The notes: generated from the sequence alone by a model not told the origin. Counted from the stretch's first letter, positions 1 through 8,559 are shown. The stretch is DNA of 64,000 nucleotides from Oscillospiraceae bacterium (GCA_017395085.1 JAFPWF010000016.1:30832-94831), one strand, 5' to 3'. Program-made: numbers and translations.

Positions 1-471
1 AAACAGGCGGATTTCTGCGCACTGTCCGACGCGTTCACCGAACAGTTCGACATTGTCATCGCCATGGACAACGCGCTGCCCCATATGCTGTCCCATGCCG
101 CGCTGGAGAAAGCGGTCAACAGCATTGCCGGCCGGGTCCGCAGCGGGGGCATCTTTGTTGCCAGCATCCGGGACTACGACCTCATGCTGCAGGAAAAACC
201 CGCGCACTCGGCGCCCTATGTCCATAAGACGGAGAAAGGGCAGCGTGTGCTGTTCCAGACCTGGGACTGGGCCGGTGAGAATTACAGCTTCATCCAGTAC
301 ATCATCGACGATGAAGAAGCGCTGCAGATCAGCAAATTTGAATGTGAATACCGGGCGACCCGCAGGGACGAGCTGACCGGTCTGCTCCGGGCTGCCGGCT
401 GCGGCAAAGTGACCTGGAAGTTCCCGGAAGAAACGGGCTTTTATCAGCCGATTGTCATTGCGGAAAAATAA
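1..471 (+). CDS. SAM-dependent methyltransferase, C-terminal part (5' end outside window)
   Basis: The frame is open from the first base, so the gene starts upstream of the window. The visible 156 residues include FDIVIAMDNALPHM, which fits motif II to post-II of class I methyltransferases (the hydrophobic strand ending in D, then a loop), followed by the strand RSGGIFVASIRDYD. The end of the domain runs to FYQPIVIAEK. The substrate cannot be read from the sequence. An 8-bp perfect hairpin (491-498 with 503-510) without a T-tract follows before the next gene. The SAM-binding GxGxG motif is not in the window, so the family call rests on the C-terminal half. Confidence 0.7.
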   Translation, partial: KQADFCALSDAFTEQFDIVIAMDNALPHMLSHAALEKAVNSIAGRVRSGGIFVASIRDYDLMLQEKPAHSAPYVHKTEKGQRVLFQTWDWAGENYSFIQYIIDDEEALQISKFECEYRATRRDELTGLLRAAGCGKVTWKFPEETGFYQPIVIAEK

Positions 472-530
472 TAAGAAGACCGTTATGACTGCAGCCGGCA
501 TTCCGGCTGCTCAGGATTCGTGAGGTGCCT

Positions 531-1220
531 ATGCGACCCGAAGAGATTCAAAAGGAACTGTTCCGCCTGCAGGATGTGCAGTATCGGGACTTTCAGGCAA
601 AACTGATTCCGAACATCCCGCCGGAGGCGATGATCGGCGTCAGAACCCCGGCGCTGCGCAGCCTGGCAAAACAGCTGGCCAGGCAGGAGGAAACCCGGGA
701 GTTTCTGTGCCTGCTTCCGCACCGCTACTTTGATGAAAACCAGATTCACGCCTTTATCCTCTCCGAGCTGAAGGACTATGACCGCTGCATGGACGAGGTG
801 TGCCGTTTCCTGCCGCATGTGGACAACTGGGCAACCTGCGACCAGCTGTCGCCGAAGGTTTTCCGGAAGCACCGCCCGGAACTGCTGGAGCATATCCGGG
901 AATGGATCGCCTCGGGCGAAACCTATACCGTCCGCTTTGCCGTTGGCATGCTGATGGAACACTTTCTGGACGAGGATTTTGACCCTGCGTATCCGGAGAT
1001 GGTCGCCGCCATCCGCTCCGAGGAATACTACGTCAGGATGATGGTCGCCTGGTACTTTGCCACGGCTCTGGCCAAGCAGTACGATGCCGCTCTCCCGTAC
1101 ATCCGGGACCGGCGCCTGGACGACTGGACCCATCAGAAAACCATCCAGAAGGCCGTCGAGAGTTACCGCATTCCGGACGAGCGGAAGGCGCTTCTGAAAA
1201 GCCTGAGAATCCGGAAATGA
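531..1220 (+). CDS. DNA alkylation repair protein, AlkD-like HEAT-repeat glycosylase
   Basis: The product is 229 aa, the normal size for the AlkC/AlkD superfamily of helical-repeat glycosylases that excise positively charged alkylated purines. Family-like features are the N-terminal GVRTPALRSLAKQL segment and the central VDNWATCDQL segment (from about residue 97; the Trp and Asp are typical of the family), followed by regular amphipathic helices. An in-frame GTG lies at 525, but GAGG at 522-525 is spaced correctly only for ATG 531, so 531 is used. The stop overlaps the start of the Nudix gene (ATGA), so the two are probably translationally coupled as a small DNA damage/nucleotide hygiene operon. 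Confidence 0.85.
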   Translation: MRPEEIQKELFRLQDVQYRDFQAKLIPNIPPEAMIGVRTPALRSLAKQLARQEETREFLCLLPHRYFDENQIHAFILSELKDYDRCMDEVCRFLPHVDNWATCDQLSPKVFRKHRPELLEHIREWIASGETYTVRFAVGMLMEHFLDEDFDPAYPEMVAAIRSEEYYVRMMVAWYFATALAKQYDAALPYIRDRRLDDWTHQKTIQKAVESYRIPDERKALLKSLRIRK

Positions 1221-1609
1221 AAACCGTGCATGTGGTGGCCGCCGTCATCCGGGACGGGAACCGGGTGTTTGCAACGCAGCGCGGATACGGCGAATACAAG
1301 GACGGCTGGGAATTCCCGGGCGGAAAAGTGGAAGCCGGGGAAAGCCCCCAGGAAGCGCTGAGGCGCGAGATCCGGGAAGAACTGGATACGGAGATCACGG
1401 TCGGGGAAGAGCTAGCTGCCGTAGACTGGGAGTATCCGCAGTTTCACCTGAGTATGCGCTGCTTCTGGTGTGAAATTCTGGAAGGGACGCCGGTCCTGAA
1501 GGAACATGAGGCAGCCCGCTGGCTCGATGCGGAGAGCCTGGACAGTGTGGCGTGGCTCCCGGCGGACAGGTCCGTCATCGAACGGATCCGGGTACAGTTA
1601 AGCGGCTGA
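1217..1609 (+). CDS. mutT: Nudix hydrolase, MutT-type (8-oxo-dGTP diphosphatase)
   Basis: The product is 130 aa. The Nudix box runs from about residue 36 to 58 and fits GX5EX7REUXEEXGU well: GGKVEAGESPQEALRREI followed by REEL. Preceding WEFPGG is characteristic of MutT/NUDT1-type enzymes, which hydrolyse oxidised purine triphosphates to monophosphates. It overlaps the AlkD-like gene by 4 nt. Oxidised-nucleotide clean-up next to alkylated-base excision makes functional sense. Exact substrate preference (8-oxo-dGTP or another NTP) is inferred from family resemblance. Confidence 0.88.
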   Translation: MKTVHVVAAVIRDGNRVFATQRGYGEYKDGWEFPGGKVEAGESPQEALRREIREELDTEITVGEELAAVDWEYPQFHLSMRCFWCEILEGTPVLKEHEAARWLDAESLDSVAWLPADRSVIERIRVQLSG

Positions 1610-1640
1610 CCGGATGCAGATGCTGCTTCTGCCGACGGTG

Positions 1641-1669
1641 TTGAAACGGCCATTCACTTCTGTTATAAT
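1641..1669 (+). promoter_or_regulatory. Sigma-A promoter for the PP2C sensor gene
   Basis: TTGAAA (1641-1646), 17-nt spacer, perfect TATAAT (1664-1669). It lies just after the mutT stop and about 34 nt upstream of the GTG start at 1703. Confidence 0.8.
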
Positions 1670-1702
1670 GACACACAATTGCGGCGGGTGGAGGAAAATA
1701 AA

Positions 1703-3541
1703 GTGAAGAAAGAACGGCGTTTTGCGCTGACGGCAAAACTGAATACCATGATCTTCGCAGTGATCCTGCTGCTTTCAGTTGTCCTGCTGTTCTTTGGCTT
1801 CGAGGTCTACAGCCAGCGTGTGGACAGTGTCTACAATGAACGGATGGAAGATGCACTGCGTACCGAGAAGCTGGAAGCGCTGCCGGTATTTGCCGACTAT
1901 TTCTGGCAGATGATCGACACGCAGGAATTCCGCGATGTACGGGAACAGGCAATCGAAGCGAACGATCCCCAGATCATTGCCGACTGGATGTACAGCAAAC
2001 CGTCCGTGATGACGCTCTATCCCGATGTTGGCAACTCTGTTCCCCGTGCGGGAGGGGTGCCCCGGGAATACAAGGACCTGTATGAGACTGCGGATTATCT
2101 CGAGGAGATCTATATGCCGCGGAATATCTTCCGGACCATGACGGCGGAAGAGGAAGAGCCGTCCCTGTATCTGGACTACGACACCATCTACACGGTTCTC
2201 GGGATCGTGAAGGAAATCTATCATGTGGAATCTCTTTATGTTCAATTTGAGAGAAATCACGTGACCTATAATATCGCCGACCCGGACGAGGATCTGTTTT
2301 ATATCGGTTCCATTGAGGAGCGACTGAAAGAATTTGCCGGGTATGACGACAATGCTGAGATCCCTCCCACAACATACCACATGGACGGGAACTGGCTGCG
2401 CACGACCTGCAGGCCGCTTGTGACCGCTTCGGGCAGCGTGGTCGGTACGCTTGGCGTGGATATCGACATGAACGATGTCGTCGTGGAGCGGAACAGATTC
2501 CTGAACAAAAGCATCTCCTTCGTGCTCGGCATTACGGCGGCGGTCATGATTGTCAGCATGCTGGCCATGCGCCATCTTGCGACCCGCCCGCTGAAAGAAC
2601 TGGCAAAAGCCGCAACGAAATTCGGCAGGGATGATGATGCTCTATCCAAAAAGGACATCCTCAAACTGGATATCCGTTCCAACGACGAGATCGGAGATCT
2701 CTACCGGGAGATTCAGTCCATGCAGAGGCGCATCGTGGACTATATGGAGAATCTTGCGCACATCACGGCCGAGCGTGAGCGCGTCCGAACGGAAATGAAC
2801 ATGGCGGAAAACCTGCAGATCTCCATGCTGCCGGACACGTTCCCCGCCTTTCCCGATCATCCGGAATTTGAACTTTATGCCAGCATGAATCCTGCCAGGA
2901 CGGTCGGCGGCGACTTTTACGACTTTTTCCTGATTGACGACGATCATCTGGCCCTGGTCATTGCGGACGTATCTGACAAAGGTCTGCCGGCTGCGCTGTT
3001 CATGATGGCGGCCAAGATTCTCATCAACTACCGGGCCAAGGAGGGCGGTACCCCGGCCGAGATCCTCTCCGATGTCAACAACCACGCCTGCCGGAACAGC
3101 CAGACCAAGATGTTTGTGACGGTGTGGCTTGGAATTCTGGATCTTCGAGACGGCAGAATGATCTGTGCCAATGCCGGACATGAATATCCGGAACTCCGCG
3201 GGGAAGACGGCGTCTTCCATCAGCTCAAGGATAAGCACGGCTTCGTGGTTGGCGGGATGGAAGACGCGGTATACCGGGATTACGAGCTGACGCTCAGTCC
3301 CGGCGATGCAATCTTCGTTTATACCGACGGCGTGACCGACGCCAACAACCCTGAAGGCGAGTTCTACGGCGTCGAGAGAATGGAAGCCGTGCTCAACCGC
3401 CTCGGCAAGAAGAACCCGGAGAGCATCCTCAGCGGCCTCAAAAAGGATGTGGACAGGTTCGTCGGCACGGCTGACCAGTTTGACGATCTCACCATGCTCT
3501 GCCTGGAATACAAAGGGAAGTCCGGGAAAGAAAAAGAATAA
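1703..3541 (+). CDS. Membrane sensor PP2C-type serine phosphatase (RsbU/SpoIIE family) with HAMP domain
   Basis: The product is 612 aa. Layout: a TM helix at about 12-38, an extracellular sensor of about 230 aa (dCache-like by size and position), a second TM at about 271-292, a HAMP linker with a coiled-coil stretch to about 370, and a C-terminal SpoIIE/RsbU phosphatase domain. The domain shows the entry motif AENLQISMLPDTFP, the metal-binding GGDFYD and ADVSDKGLPAALFM segments, and YTDGVTDANN. Known members dephosphorylate anti-anti-sigma proteins, linking an external signal to an alternative sigma factor; no such partner is encoded nearby. GTG 1703 is chosen because GGTGGAGG (1687-1694) precedes it; an upstream TTG at 1679 lacks a ribosome binding site. 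Confidence 0.88.
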   Translation: MKKERRFALTAKLNTMIFAVILLLSVVLLFFGFEVYSQRVDSVYNERMEDALRTEKLEALPVFADYFWQMIDTQEFRDVREQAIEANDPQIIADWMYSKPSVMTLYPDVGNSVPRAGGVPREYKDLYETADYLEEIYMPRNIFRTMTAEEEEPSLYLDYDTIYTVLGIVKEIYHVESLYVQFERNHVTYNIADPDEDLFYIGSIEERLKEFAGYDDNAEIPPTTYHMDGNWLRTTCRPLVTASGSVVGTLGVDIDMNDVVVERNRFLNKSISFVLGITAAVMIVSMLAMRHLATRPLKELAKAATKFGRDDDALSKKDILKLDIRSNDEIGDLYREIQSMQRRIVDYMENLAHITAERERVRTEMNMAENLQISMLPDTFPAFPDHPEFELYASMNPARTVGGDFYDFFLIDDDHLALVIADVSDKGLPAALFMMAAKILINYRAKEGGTPAEILSDVNNHACRNSQTKMFVTVWLGILDLRDGRMICANAGHEYPELRGEDGVFHQLKDKHGFVVGGMEDAVYRDYELTLSPGDAIFVYTDGVTDANNPEGEFYGVERMEAVLNRLGKKNPESILSGLKKDVDRFVGTADQFDDLTMLCLEYKGKSGKEKE

Positions 3542-3547
3542 AAAAAG

Positions 3548-3597
3548 ACTGTCTCAAACCGCTGCAGAATCGAGCGTTTTGAGACAGTTTATTTTTG
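3548..3597. terminator. Bidirectional terminator between convergent genes
   Basis: Stem 3548-3558 pairs with 3578-3588, followed by TTTATTTTT on the plus strand; an A-run at 3541-3546 gives a U-run for minus-strand transcripts. Confidence 0.85.
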
Positions 3598-3621
3598 CCG
3601 GTTGCGGGATACGGAGCTCTG

Positions 3622-5043
3622 TCAGGCGGCAAGGTCGAGCGGCAGTTCGGAGATCTGTTCGCAGACCGGGCTGCCGTTTTCTGTAGAGAGAAAAACCAGC
3701 GCGTAAGTCGGTTTTGCATCGGGAACGACGGCGCTTGCCCTGCACAGGATGCATACCGTTTCTCCCTGCTGCGCCAGCACGGCAAGCGGCTCGTAGTTTA
3801 TGCCAAGCAGGCCTTTCATGGCCTCGTCAAACAAAGTTCGGACTTCGTCCGTGATTTCGGCCGGGACAGAAGTGTCCCATTCGGGCTTCGCTTCCGCCGG
3901 ACCCTCTGTTTCCGCCTGGGCGGATACCAGAATCCGGCTTCCGGCGGTAAAGGAGGGGCTTGAGTAGATGACGCAGCCGAAGTCCTTTGCGACTGTCAGC
4001 GTGACGCCGCTGCCGTCGTCGGTCGAGATGACGTCTCCGGCGTGGCCGGAAACCGGCTCAAGCCTTGAATACTGGGTGCCGGCTTTGAAGTTCTTTGCCT
4101 TTTCGGCGCTGCCGACTGCAAGCACGGTGCCCCCGCTGACGCTCAGAACGGCGTCCGGCGCGTCACCCTTGTCAAAGATGCTGTTGCGGCTGTTTGCGGG
4201 CCCGTCGACCAGCGTGGTACCGCCTTCAATCAGGATGGAGTGGTTGCTGTCGATGGCGTCGCCGGCGGCGTTAAGGTATACGCGGCCTCCGCTGATGACC
4301 ACATCGCCCTGTGTTTCGGGGTCGCTCGCAGCGTTCAGGCCGTCGTCGCTGGCAGTGATGCTGAGTTCGCCGCTGCGGATCAGCACATGGCCGCCTTCCA
4401 GGCCCTCGTAGCACTTTGTAACAGTGATGCTGCCGCCGTCAATGCAGACGCCGAGGTCGCCTTTGATTCCGTCGTTTTCAGCCTGCACCGTGAGGCCGGA
4501 ACCCGTAATGCGCAGCGTCTCACGGCAGTGGATGCCGTTCTTCCCGGACTCGATACGCAGGCTTCCGCTACCGTTGATGGTCAGATCGTCGACCGAGGAG
4601 ACGGCAGCCCCTTTCTTTGCTTCGGAGGTGAGGCTGTTTTCACCCACGCACTGGAGAATCACCTTTTCCGCAGCCAGCACCTCGATACAGGGCGCTGACG
4701 CGGTCGTCATCTGCGCGTTGTCCAGAATCAGATAGATATTGCCCGAGCGCTTCGGCTCTTCTATGCGGATGGTGACGCCGCTGGACTGCCCGGTAACGCG
4801 GTAGACGCCTTTGCGGTTAATGACCACGGGATTTCCGGACCGGCCTCTGGTCGTGTCGGAGAGCGTGCCGTGGCCGCCCTCCAGCCGGATAACGGCGTCC
4901 TCGGTCTCACTTGCCACGTCGTTGTAGTCGCTTTTGGAGAACCAGTCGTCCGCTGTTTCCGCATATGCGGTGACAGGCAGGATCATCGCTGTCAGCAGGC
5001 TGAACAGCAGCGCGATGACGACAGGCCTTTTTTTCAGGATCAT
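3622..5043 (-). CDS. Secreted Cthe_2159-type (DUF4353) carbohydrate-binding beta-helix protein
   Basis: The product is 473 aa with a clear signal peptide (about residues 1-28, ending PVTAYA). The body is a run of short repeats alternating 'GGxxx(I/V)' and 'I(N/S)GSG' strands, as in the right-handed beta-helix family PF14262, whose founder, Cthe_2159 of Clostridium thermocellum, binds acidic polysaccharide and calcium. DG/DD-rich turns such as NDGIKGD and DGLNAASD fit calcium binding. It is probably secreted and cell-surface associated. The C-terminal about 100 aa are not repetitive and may be a separate module. The ribosome binding site GAGGGGG precedes the start. A paralogue is at 30150-31637. 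Confidence 0.8.
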   Translation of the reverse strand: MILKKRPVVIALLFSLLTAMILPVTAYAETADDWFSKSDYNDVASETEDAVIRLEGGHGTLSDTTRGRSGNPVVINRKGVYRVTGQSSGVTIRIEEPKRSGNIYLILDNAQMTTASAPCIEVLAAEKVILQCVGENSLTSEAKKGAAVSSVDDLTINGSGSLRIESGKNGIHCRETLRITGSGLTVQAENDGIKGDLGVCIDGGSITVTKCYEGLEGGHVLIRSGELSITASDDGLNAASDPETQGDVVISGGRVYLNAAGDAIDSNHSILIEGGTTLVDGPANSRNSIFDKGDAPDAVLSVSGGTVLAVGSAEKAKNFKAGTQYSRLEPVSGHAGDVISTDDGSGVTLTVAKDFGCVIYSSPSFTAGSRILVSAQAETEGPAEAKPEWDTSVPAEITDEVRTLFDEAMKGLLGINYEPLAVLAQQGETVCILCRASAVVPDAKPTYALVFLSTENGSPVCEQISELPLDLAA

Positions 5044-5093
5044 GGGGCTTCCCCCTCTCTGCAGAATTCTCGCTGCGCCGGAAGCGCACGCTC

Positions 5094-5122
5094 ATTCTAG
5101 CACAGAAGCGGAAACCGCACAA
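5094..5122 (-). promoter_or_regulatory. Promoter for the Cthe_2159-type gene
   Basis: On the minus strand: TTGTGC (5117-5122), 17-nt spacer, TAGAAT (5094-5099) with an extended TGC in front of the -10. Confidence 0.6.
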
Positions 5123-5149
5123 GACAGGCCAGCCGGGAAGCGGCAACTG

Positions 5150-5179
5150 TTTACAGTTCGTTTTCCGTTATGATATAAT
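5150..5179 (+). promoter_or_regulatory. Promoter for the esterase operon
   Basis: TTTACA (5150-5155), 18-nt spacer, perfect TATAAT (5174-5179). It is divergent from the promoter at 5094-5122. Confidence 0.75.
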
Positions 5180-5244
5180 CTTTTTATACTTTTATTCCGC
5201 AACGGAAACAGGAGTAAGTTCTGCATGAAAGAGGAATGCGCGTT

Positions 5245-6561
5245 ATGGCGGAACAGGTGATCTGGTCCTGCCCCTGCGGGCAGGTGAAGGGACAAAAACT
5301 GCAAGATGCCTTTCTGTTCCGCGGGCTCCCTTATGCCGAGACGGAACGCTTCCAAAGCCCCGTTCTGATCCGGCACTGGGAGGGCGTGCACGACGGTAAC
5401 GCGGACGAAACGGACTGCTGGCAGCGCAGCTGTTTTGAAGACGAGAGCGGCACGTTCTACGGCAGGGAGTTCCGCGCGGGGCGGAGTTTCCGGTATGCGG
5501 AAAGCCCCATGACGCTGAATGTTGTCTCTCCCTCCAGCGAAGGCAGGCGTCCCGTGCTGCTGTTTTTCCACGGCGGCGCGTTTGAAACCGGCACCATTGG
5601 AGAGCTACCTTACGGAACCAGCACGGAATACGCCAAACGGGGGATCGTGCTGGTGAGCGCGGGATACCGGCTGAACGTCTTCGGTCTGCACGGCGGCAGC
5701 AACTTCGGCCTGCAGGATCAGCTCGCGGCGGTGGACTGGGTGAGGGATAACATTGCCGCTTTCGGCGGGGATCCGGAGCAAATCACGGTGATGGGGCAGT
5801 CGGCCGGCGCCATGTCGGTGATGGACCTGCTGTGCTCCGGAAAACTCAGCAGAAAGATCCGCCGAGCAGTCATGATATCCGGTGCAGGAATCGTCCCGGG
5901 CTTTGTGTCTCCGCTGCCCCGGGAGAAAACAGAGGCGTTCTGGAAAAAAGTCGATGCCGCCGCGGGAGGGGATGCCGGAACCGCGGATCCCGAAACCCTT
6001 TGGCGTGCGTGGAGGCAGGTAAAATCACGGGAAAAGATGCTGAAGGGCATGCGCCTGATGCAGCCCTGCCTGGACGGTACCGTGCTGCGGGAACCGCAGG
6101 CTAAAACGGTCCGCAGCGGCCGGCTTCAGAATATTCCGCTCATGGTCAGCGTGACGTCACAGGATTACATGCCGTATTTCATCTTTGAAATGGCCCTGCA
6201 GCTCGGCAGGCTCTGCAGCCGCAAAGGACACGCGCCGGTTTACGGATACTTCTTCGACCGCGAGCTTCCCGGCAATTCCTACCGGGCGTTCCACGCATCA
6301 GACCTGTGGTACCTGTTCGGCAACATGGATCAGAGCTGGCGCCCGTTTGAAGAAAGAGATTATCGGCTCAGCGCCGCGATGATCGACGCGGTTGCATCTT
6401 TCTGCAGGACCGGAACCCCCGGGGACCCGAAATGGCTCCCCCTGTCGGACCGCCAGAAAGGCTTCCGCCTGTTTGACGGCGTTTCCGAAGGGATGACAAA
6501 TCCCGGATACTGCCGAAAAAAGATGCGGGAAACGATCTTTAGAAATCCCGGACCGGCGTAA
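5245..6561 (+). CDS. Type-B carboxylesterase / alpha-beta hydrolase
   Basis: The product is 438 aa. The PnbA/type-B fold is shown by the entry FRGLPYAETERF, the oxyanion-hole HGG (FFHGGAFETG), and the nucleophile elbow GQSAG with Ser at about 186. It is shorter than typical family members (about 490-550 aa), so the C-terminal cap is reduced. It hydrolyses carboxylic esters; the natural substrate is unknown. ATG 5236 is also in frame, but the GAGGA at 5231-5235 abuts it and is correctly spaced only for ATG 5245. An 11-codon ORF (5225-5260) with its own AGGAG overlaps the start. It is followed closely by the MBL hydrolase, so they are probably co-transcribed. Confidence 0.85.
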   Translation: MAEQVIWSCPCGQVKGQKLQDAFLFRGLPYAETERFQSPVLIRHWEGVHDGNADETDCWQRSCFEDESGTFYGREFRAGRSFRYAESPMTLNVVSPSSEGRRPVLLFFHGGAFETGTIGELPYGTSTEYAKRGIVLVSAGYRLNVFGLHGGSNFGLQDQLAAVDWVRDNIAAFGGDPEQITVMGQSAGAMSVMDLLCSGKLSRKIRRAVMISGAGIVPGFVSPLPREKTEAFWKKVDAAAGGDAGTADPETLWRAWRQVKSREKMLKGMRLMQPCLDGTVLREPQAKTVRSGRLQNIPLMVSVTSQDYMPYFIFEMALQLGRLCSRKGHAPVYGYFFDRELPGNSYRAFHASDLWYLFGNMDQSWRPFEERDYRLSAAMIDAVASFCRTGTPGDPKWLPLSDRQKGFRLFDGVSEGMTNPGYCRKKMRETIFRNPGPA

Positions 6562-6576
6562 AAAAGGAGGCGGAAA

Positions 6577-7269
6577 ATGAACTGCGAAATCATTCCAATC
6601 AACGAAATCTCGTGGCGGATCGAAGACAGCGGCGTACGCTGCTTTCTGCTGACAGGCTCGGAGAAGGCACTGCTCATCGACTCGGGCAGGGAACTGCACA
6701 CCGCGCGGGATATCGCCGAAAGCCTGACGGATCTCCCGGTCATGCTGCTGAATACCCATGCCGACGGGGACCATACCGGCAGCAACGAACAGTTTGAATC
6801 TTTCTATATGCACCCTGATGAGGAAGCCCATTTCCGCCGCGGCGGCCGGGGCGGCACCATCATCCCGGTCCGCGAGGGAGATATCCTGGATCTCGGCGGG
6901 CGTGAACTCCGCATCATCGACCTGCCAGGTCATACCCCCGGGAGCATCGCCGTGCTGGACGTCGGAAACCGGGTGCTCATAAGCGGCGACCCGGTTCAGG
7001 AGCACGGCAGGATCTTCATGTTCGGTGCGCACCGCAATATGGAGAACTACATCCGGAGTCTGGAACATCTGGAAACCTTCACCGCTGAGTTCGACGAGAT
7101 CTGGCCTTCCCATGCGGACATCCCCATTTCGCCTGCGCTGATCCGCAAACTGCATGACGGCGCACTGGATGTTCTGGACGGTAAAGTTGCCGGCTCCCCG
7201 GTGGAAGTGCACGGCAATCAGGTCATTGCATACGATCTTGGCTTCTGTACGCTGCTTTGTGATCAGTAA
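6577..7269 (+). CDS. MBL-fold metallo-hydrolase
   Basis: The product is 230 aa. Metallo-beta-lactamase fold: the motif H61-A-D63-G-D65-H66 replaces the usual HxHxDH, so the second metal-binding His is Asp. Downstream ligands appear as DLPGHTPGSIAV, the ISGDPV Asp and the WPSHAD His. Glyoxalase-II-like and other small hydrolases share this layout. AAGGAGG (6562-6568) gives a strong ribosome binding site. It lies 15 nt after the esterase. Substrate unknown; thioesterase, lactonase or phosphoesterase are all possible. Confidence 0.8.
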   Translation: MNCEIIPINEISWRIEDSGVRCFLLTGSEKALLIDSGRELHTARDIAESLTDLPVMLLNTHADGDHTGSNEQFESFYMHPDEEAHFRRGGRGGTIIPVREGDILDLGGRELRIIDLPGHTPGSIAVLDVGNRVLISGDPVQEHGRIFMFGAHRNMENYIRSLEHLETFTAEFDEIWPSHADIPISPALIRKLHDGALDVLDGKVAGSPVEVHGNQVIAYDLGFCTLLCDQ

Positions 7270-7318
7270 CCCGGTTTCGGGTGAGTGAAAGAATTATGTG
7301 AGAAAGGGAGGATCATTC

Positions 7319-7987
7319 ATGTCATTTGTGTTCTGGGGAGACGGCTCGCAGGCTTCCATGAACCTGGTGGACAGCATCCGGGTCAGGAGTACGGAGAACT
7401 TCAACTGGACCTTCATCTTCATCCTGGCGGTTGTGTTCTATGTCTACTGGTCGGAATTCAACAAGAAGAATACCGAAGTCCTCTGCGCGGGGCTGGCGCT
7501 TTACGGCGTCCACTGGCTGTATGAAATCTGCAACGCGGTCATCGGGCACTTTGCCTATCCGCTGTGGTCCGTCTCGAATGAGTCGACCACGTTCATCCTG
7601 CTGGTCGGCGTCTGCTGGGAGCTGTCCATGATGTTTTCGCTTGCGGGTATGATCTCATTCAAGATGCTCCCGCACGATAGGACGAAACGCTATTTTGCCA
7701 AAAACGGAAAGGGCGGCGTCAGCTGCAAGCTGGTCGGCGCAATTGAGATGGCGCTTCTGTTCGCCCTCTTTGAATCCTTCCTGGCCGGCACCAGCAATCA
7801 TTCCTTTATCTGGGTGTATAAGTGGTGGGGGGTTCTGCCCGTGTTTATCACCACGTATATTCCCTTCTTCCTTGCCAGCAACTACGTGCCCGATATGGAA
7901 CCGAAGAAAAGAAAAACCTTCCTGATTACGGTCTGGGGCCTGGTCGCCCTGCTGCTTGTGATCCTGATCCCGGCGGGAATTATTTAA
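7319..7987 (+). CDS. Six-helix membrane protein of unknown function
   Basis: The product is 222 aa with about six hydrophobic segments: IFILAVVFYVYW, LCAGLALYGVHWL, FILLVGVCWELSM, AIEMALLFALFES, GVLPVFITTYIPFF and a C-terminal TVWGLVALLLVILIPAGII. I do not recognise the family. ATG 7319 is preceded by AGGGAGG (7305-7311) at 7 nt; a GTG at 7298 is in frame but lies before that site. It probably ends the esterase-hydrolase operon, as a strong terminator follows. Confidence 0.7.
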   Translation: MSFVFWGDGSQASMNLVDSIRVRSTENFNWTFIFILAVVFYVYWSEFNKKNTEVLCAGLALYGVHWLYEICNAVIGHFAYPLWSVSNESTTFILLVGVCWELSMMFSLAGMISFKMLPHDRTKRYFAKNGKGGVSCKLVGAIEMALLFALFESFLAGTSNHSFIWVYKWWGVLPVFITTYIPFFLASNYVPDMEPKKRKTFLITVWGLVALLLVILIPAGII

Positions 7988-8018
7988 ACTCTGTTTTGAC
8001 AGACAGAACAGAAACGAC

Positions 8019-8052
8019 AGTGCCCGGAGAAGAGCTCCGGGCACTTTTTTTC
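8019..8052 (+). terminator. Rho-independent terminator
   Basis: An 11-bp stem (8019-8029 with 8035-8045) followed by a long T-run. Confidence 0.92.
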
Positions 8053-8147
8053 GCTGAAAAACGGGAAAAAAGGCTGAATTTGTGGCGATTTCAGCGGAAA
8101 ATTTCAAATTTTTGTTGAATTTGACCATATACATCGGCCGAAAGCGG

Positions 8148-8156
8148 TGCTATACT
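8148..8156 (+). promoter_or_regulatory. Extended -10 promoter for the Lys/Ala-rich protein
   Basis: TGCTATACT (TGn plus TATACT at 8151-8156). A TTGACC at 8121-8126 is too far away (24 nt) to be a normal -35. Confidence 0.5.
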
Positions 8157-8191
8157 CCGCCCGAAATTCCGAAGAAAGGAGGAGTTTACCA

Positions 8192-8521
8192 ATGGCTGAG
8201 AAAAAAGCTGCTGAAAAGAAGGTCGCGGAGAAGCCCGTTGCCAAGAAACCCGCTGCCAAGAAGGTTGCCGAGGCTGTTGAGAAGGCTGAAAAGGTCGTCG
8301 AGGCCGTCGAAAAGAAGGTCGTCGAGAAGAAGCCCGCTGCCAAGAAGCCTGCGGCAAAGAAGGCCGCAGAGGTCATCATCCAGTCTCCTCTCGGCGGAGA
8401 GATCACTAGTGCTGAAATCCTTGCCCGTACCGGCAATGTGGATAAGGTTTACGTGAGAGTCGACGAGAATAAGGCTTACTGGGTTCGCGGTGAAGAAACC
8501 GGTAGCGTGGATCTCTGGTAA
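8192..8521 (+). CDS. Lysine/alanine-rich small protein, DUF6465-like
   Basis: The product is 109 aa. Residues 1 to about 65 are a histone-H1-like tail of AAKKPAAKK, VAEKPVAKK and EAVEKAEKVVE repeats. Residues 68-109 form a small folded-looking domain: VIIQSPLGGEITSAEIL, then VDKVYVRVDENKAYWVRG and a C-terminal GSVDLW. The tail plus this domain resembles DUF6465-annotated Clostridia proteins. Function is unknown; the basic tail could bind nucleic acid or acidic polymer. A perfect AAAGGAGGA precedes ATG 8192, suggesting strong expression. The same layout as a stand-alone gene between terminators is seen here. Confidence 0.75.
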   Translation: MAEKKAAEKKVAEKPVAKKPAAKKVAEAVEKAEKVVEAVEKKVVEKKPAAKKPAAKKAAEVIIQSPLGGEITSAEILARTGNVDKVYVRVDENKAYWVRGEETGSVDLW

Positions 8522-8559
8522 GATGAGACCACCGGCGGTGCCACATACCGCCGCAAAGA

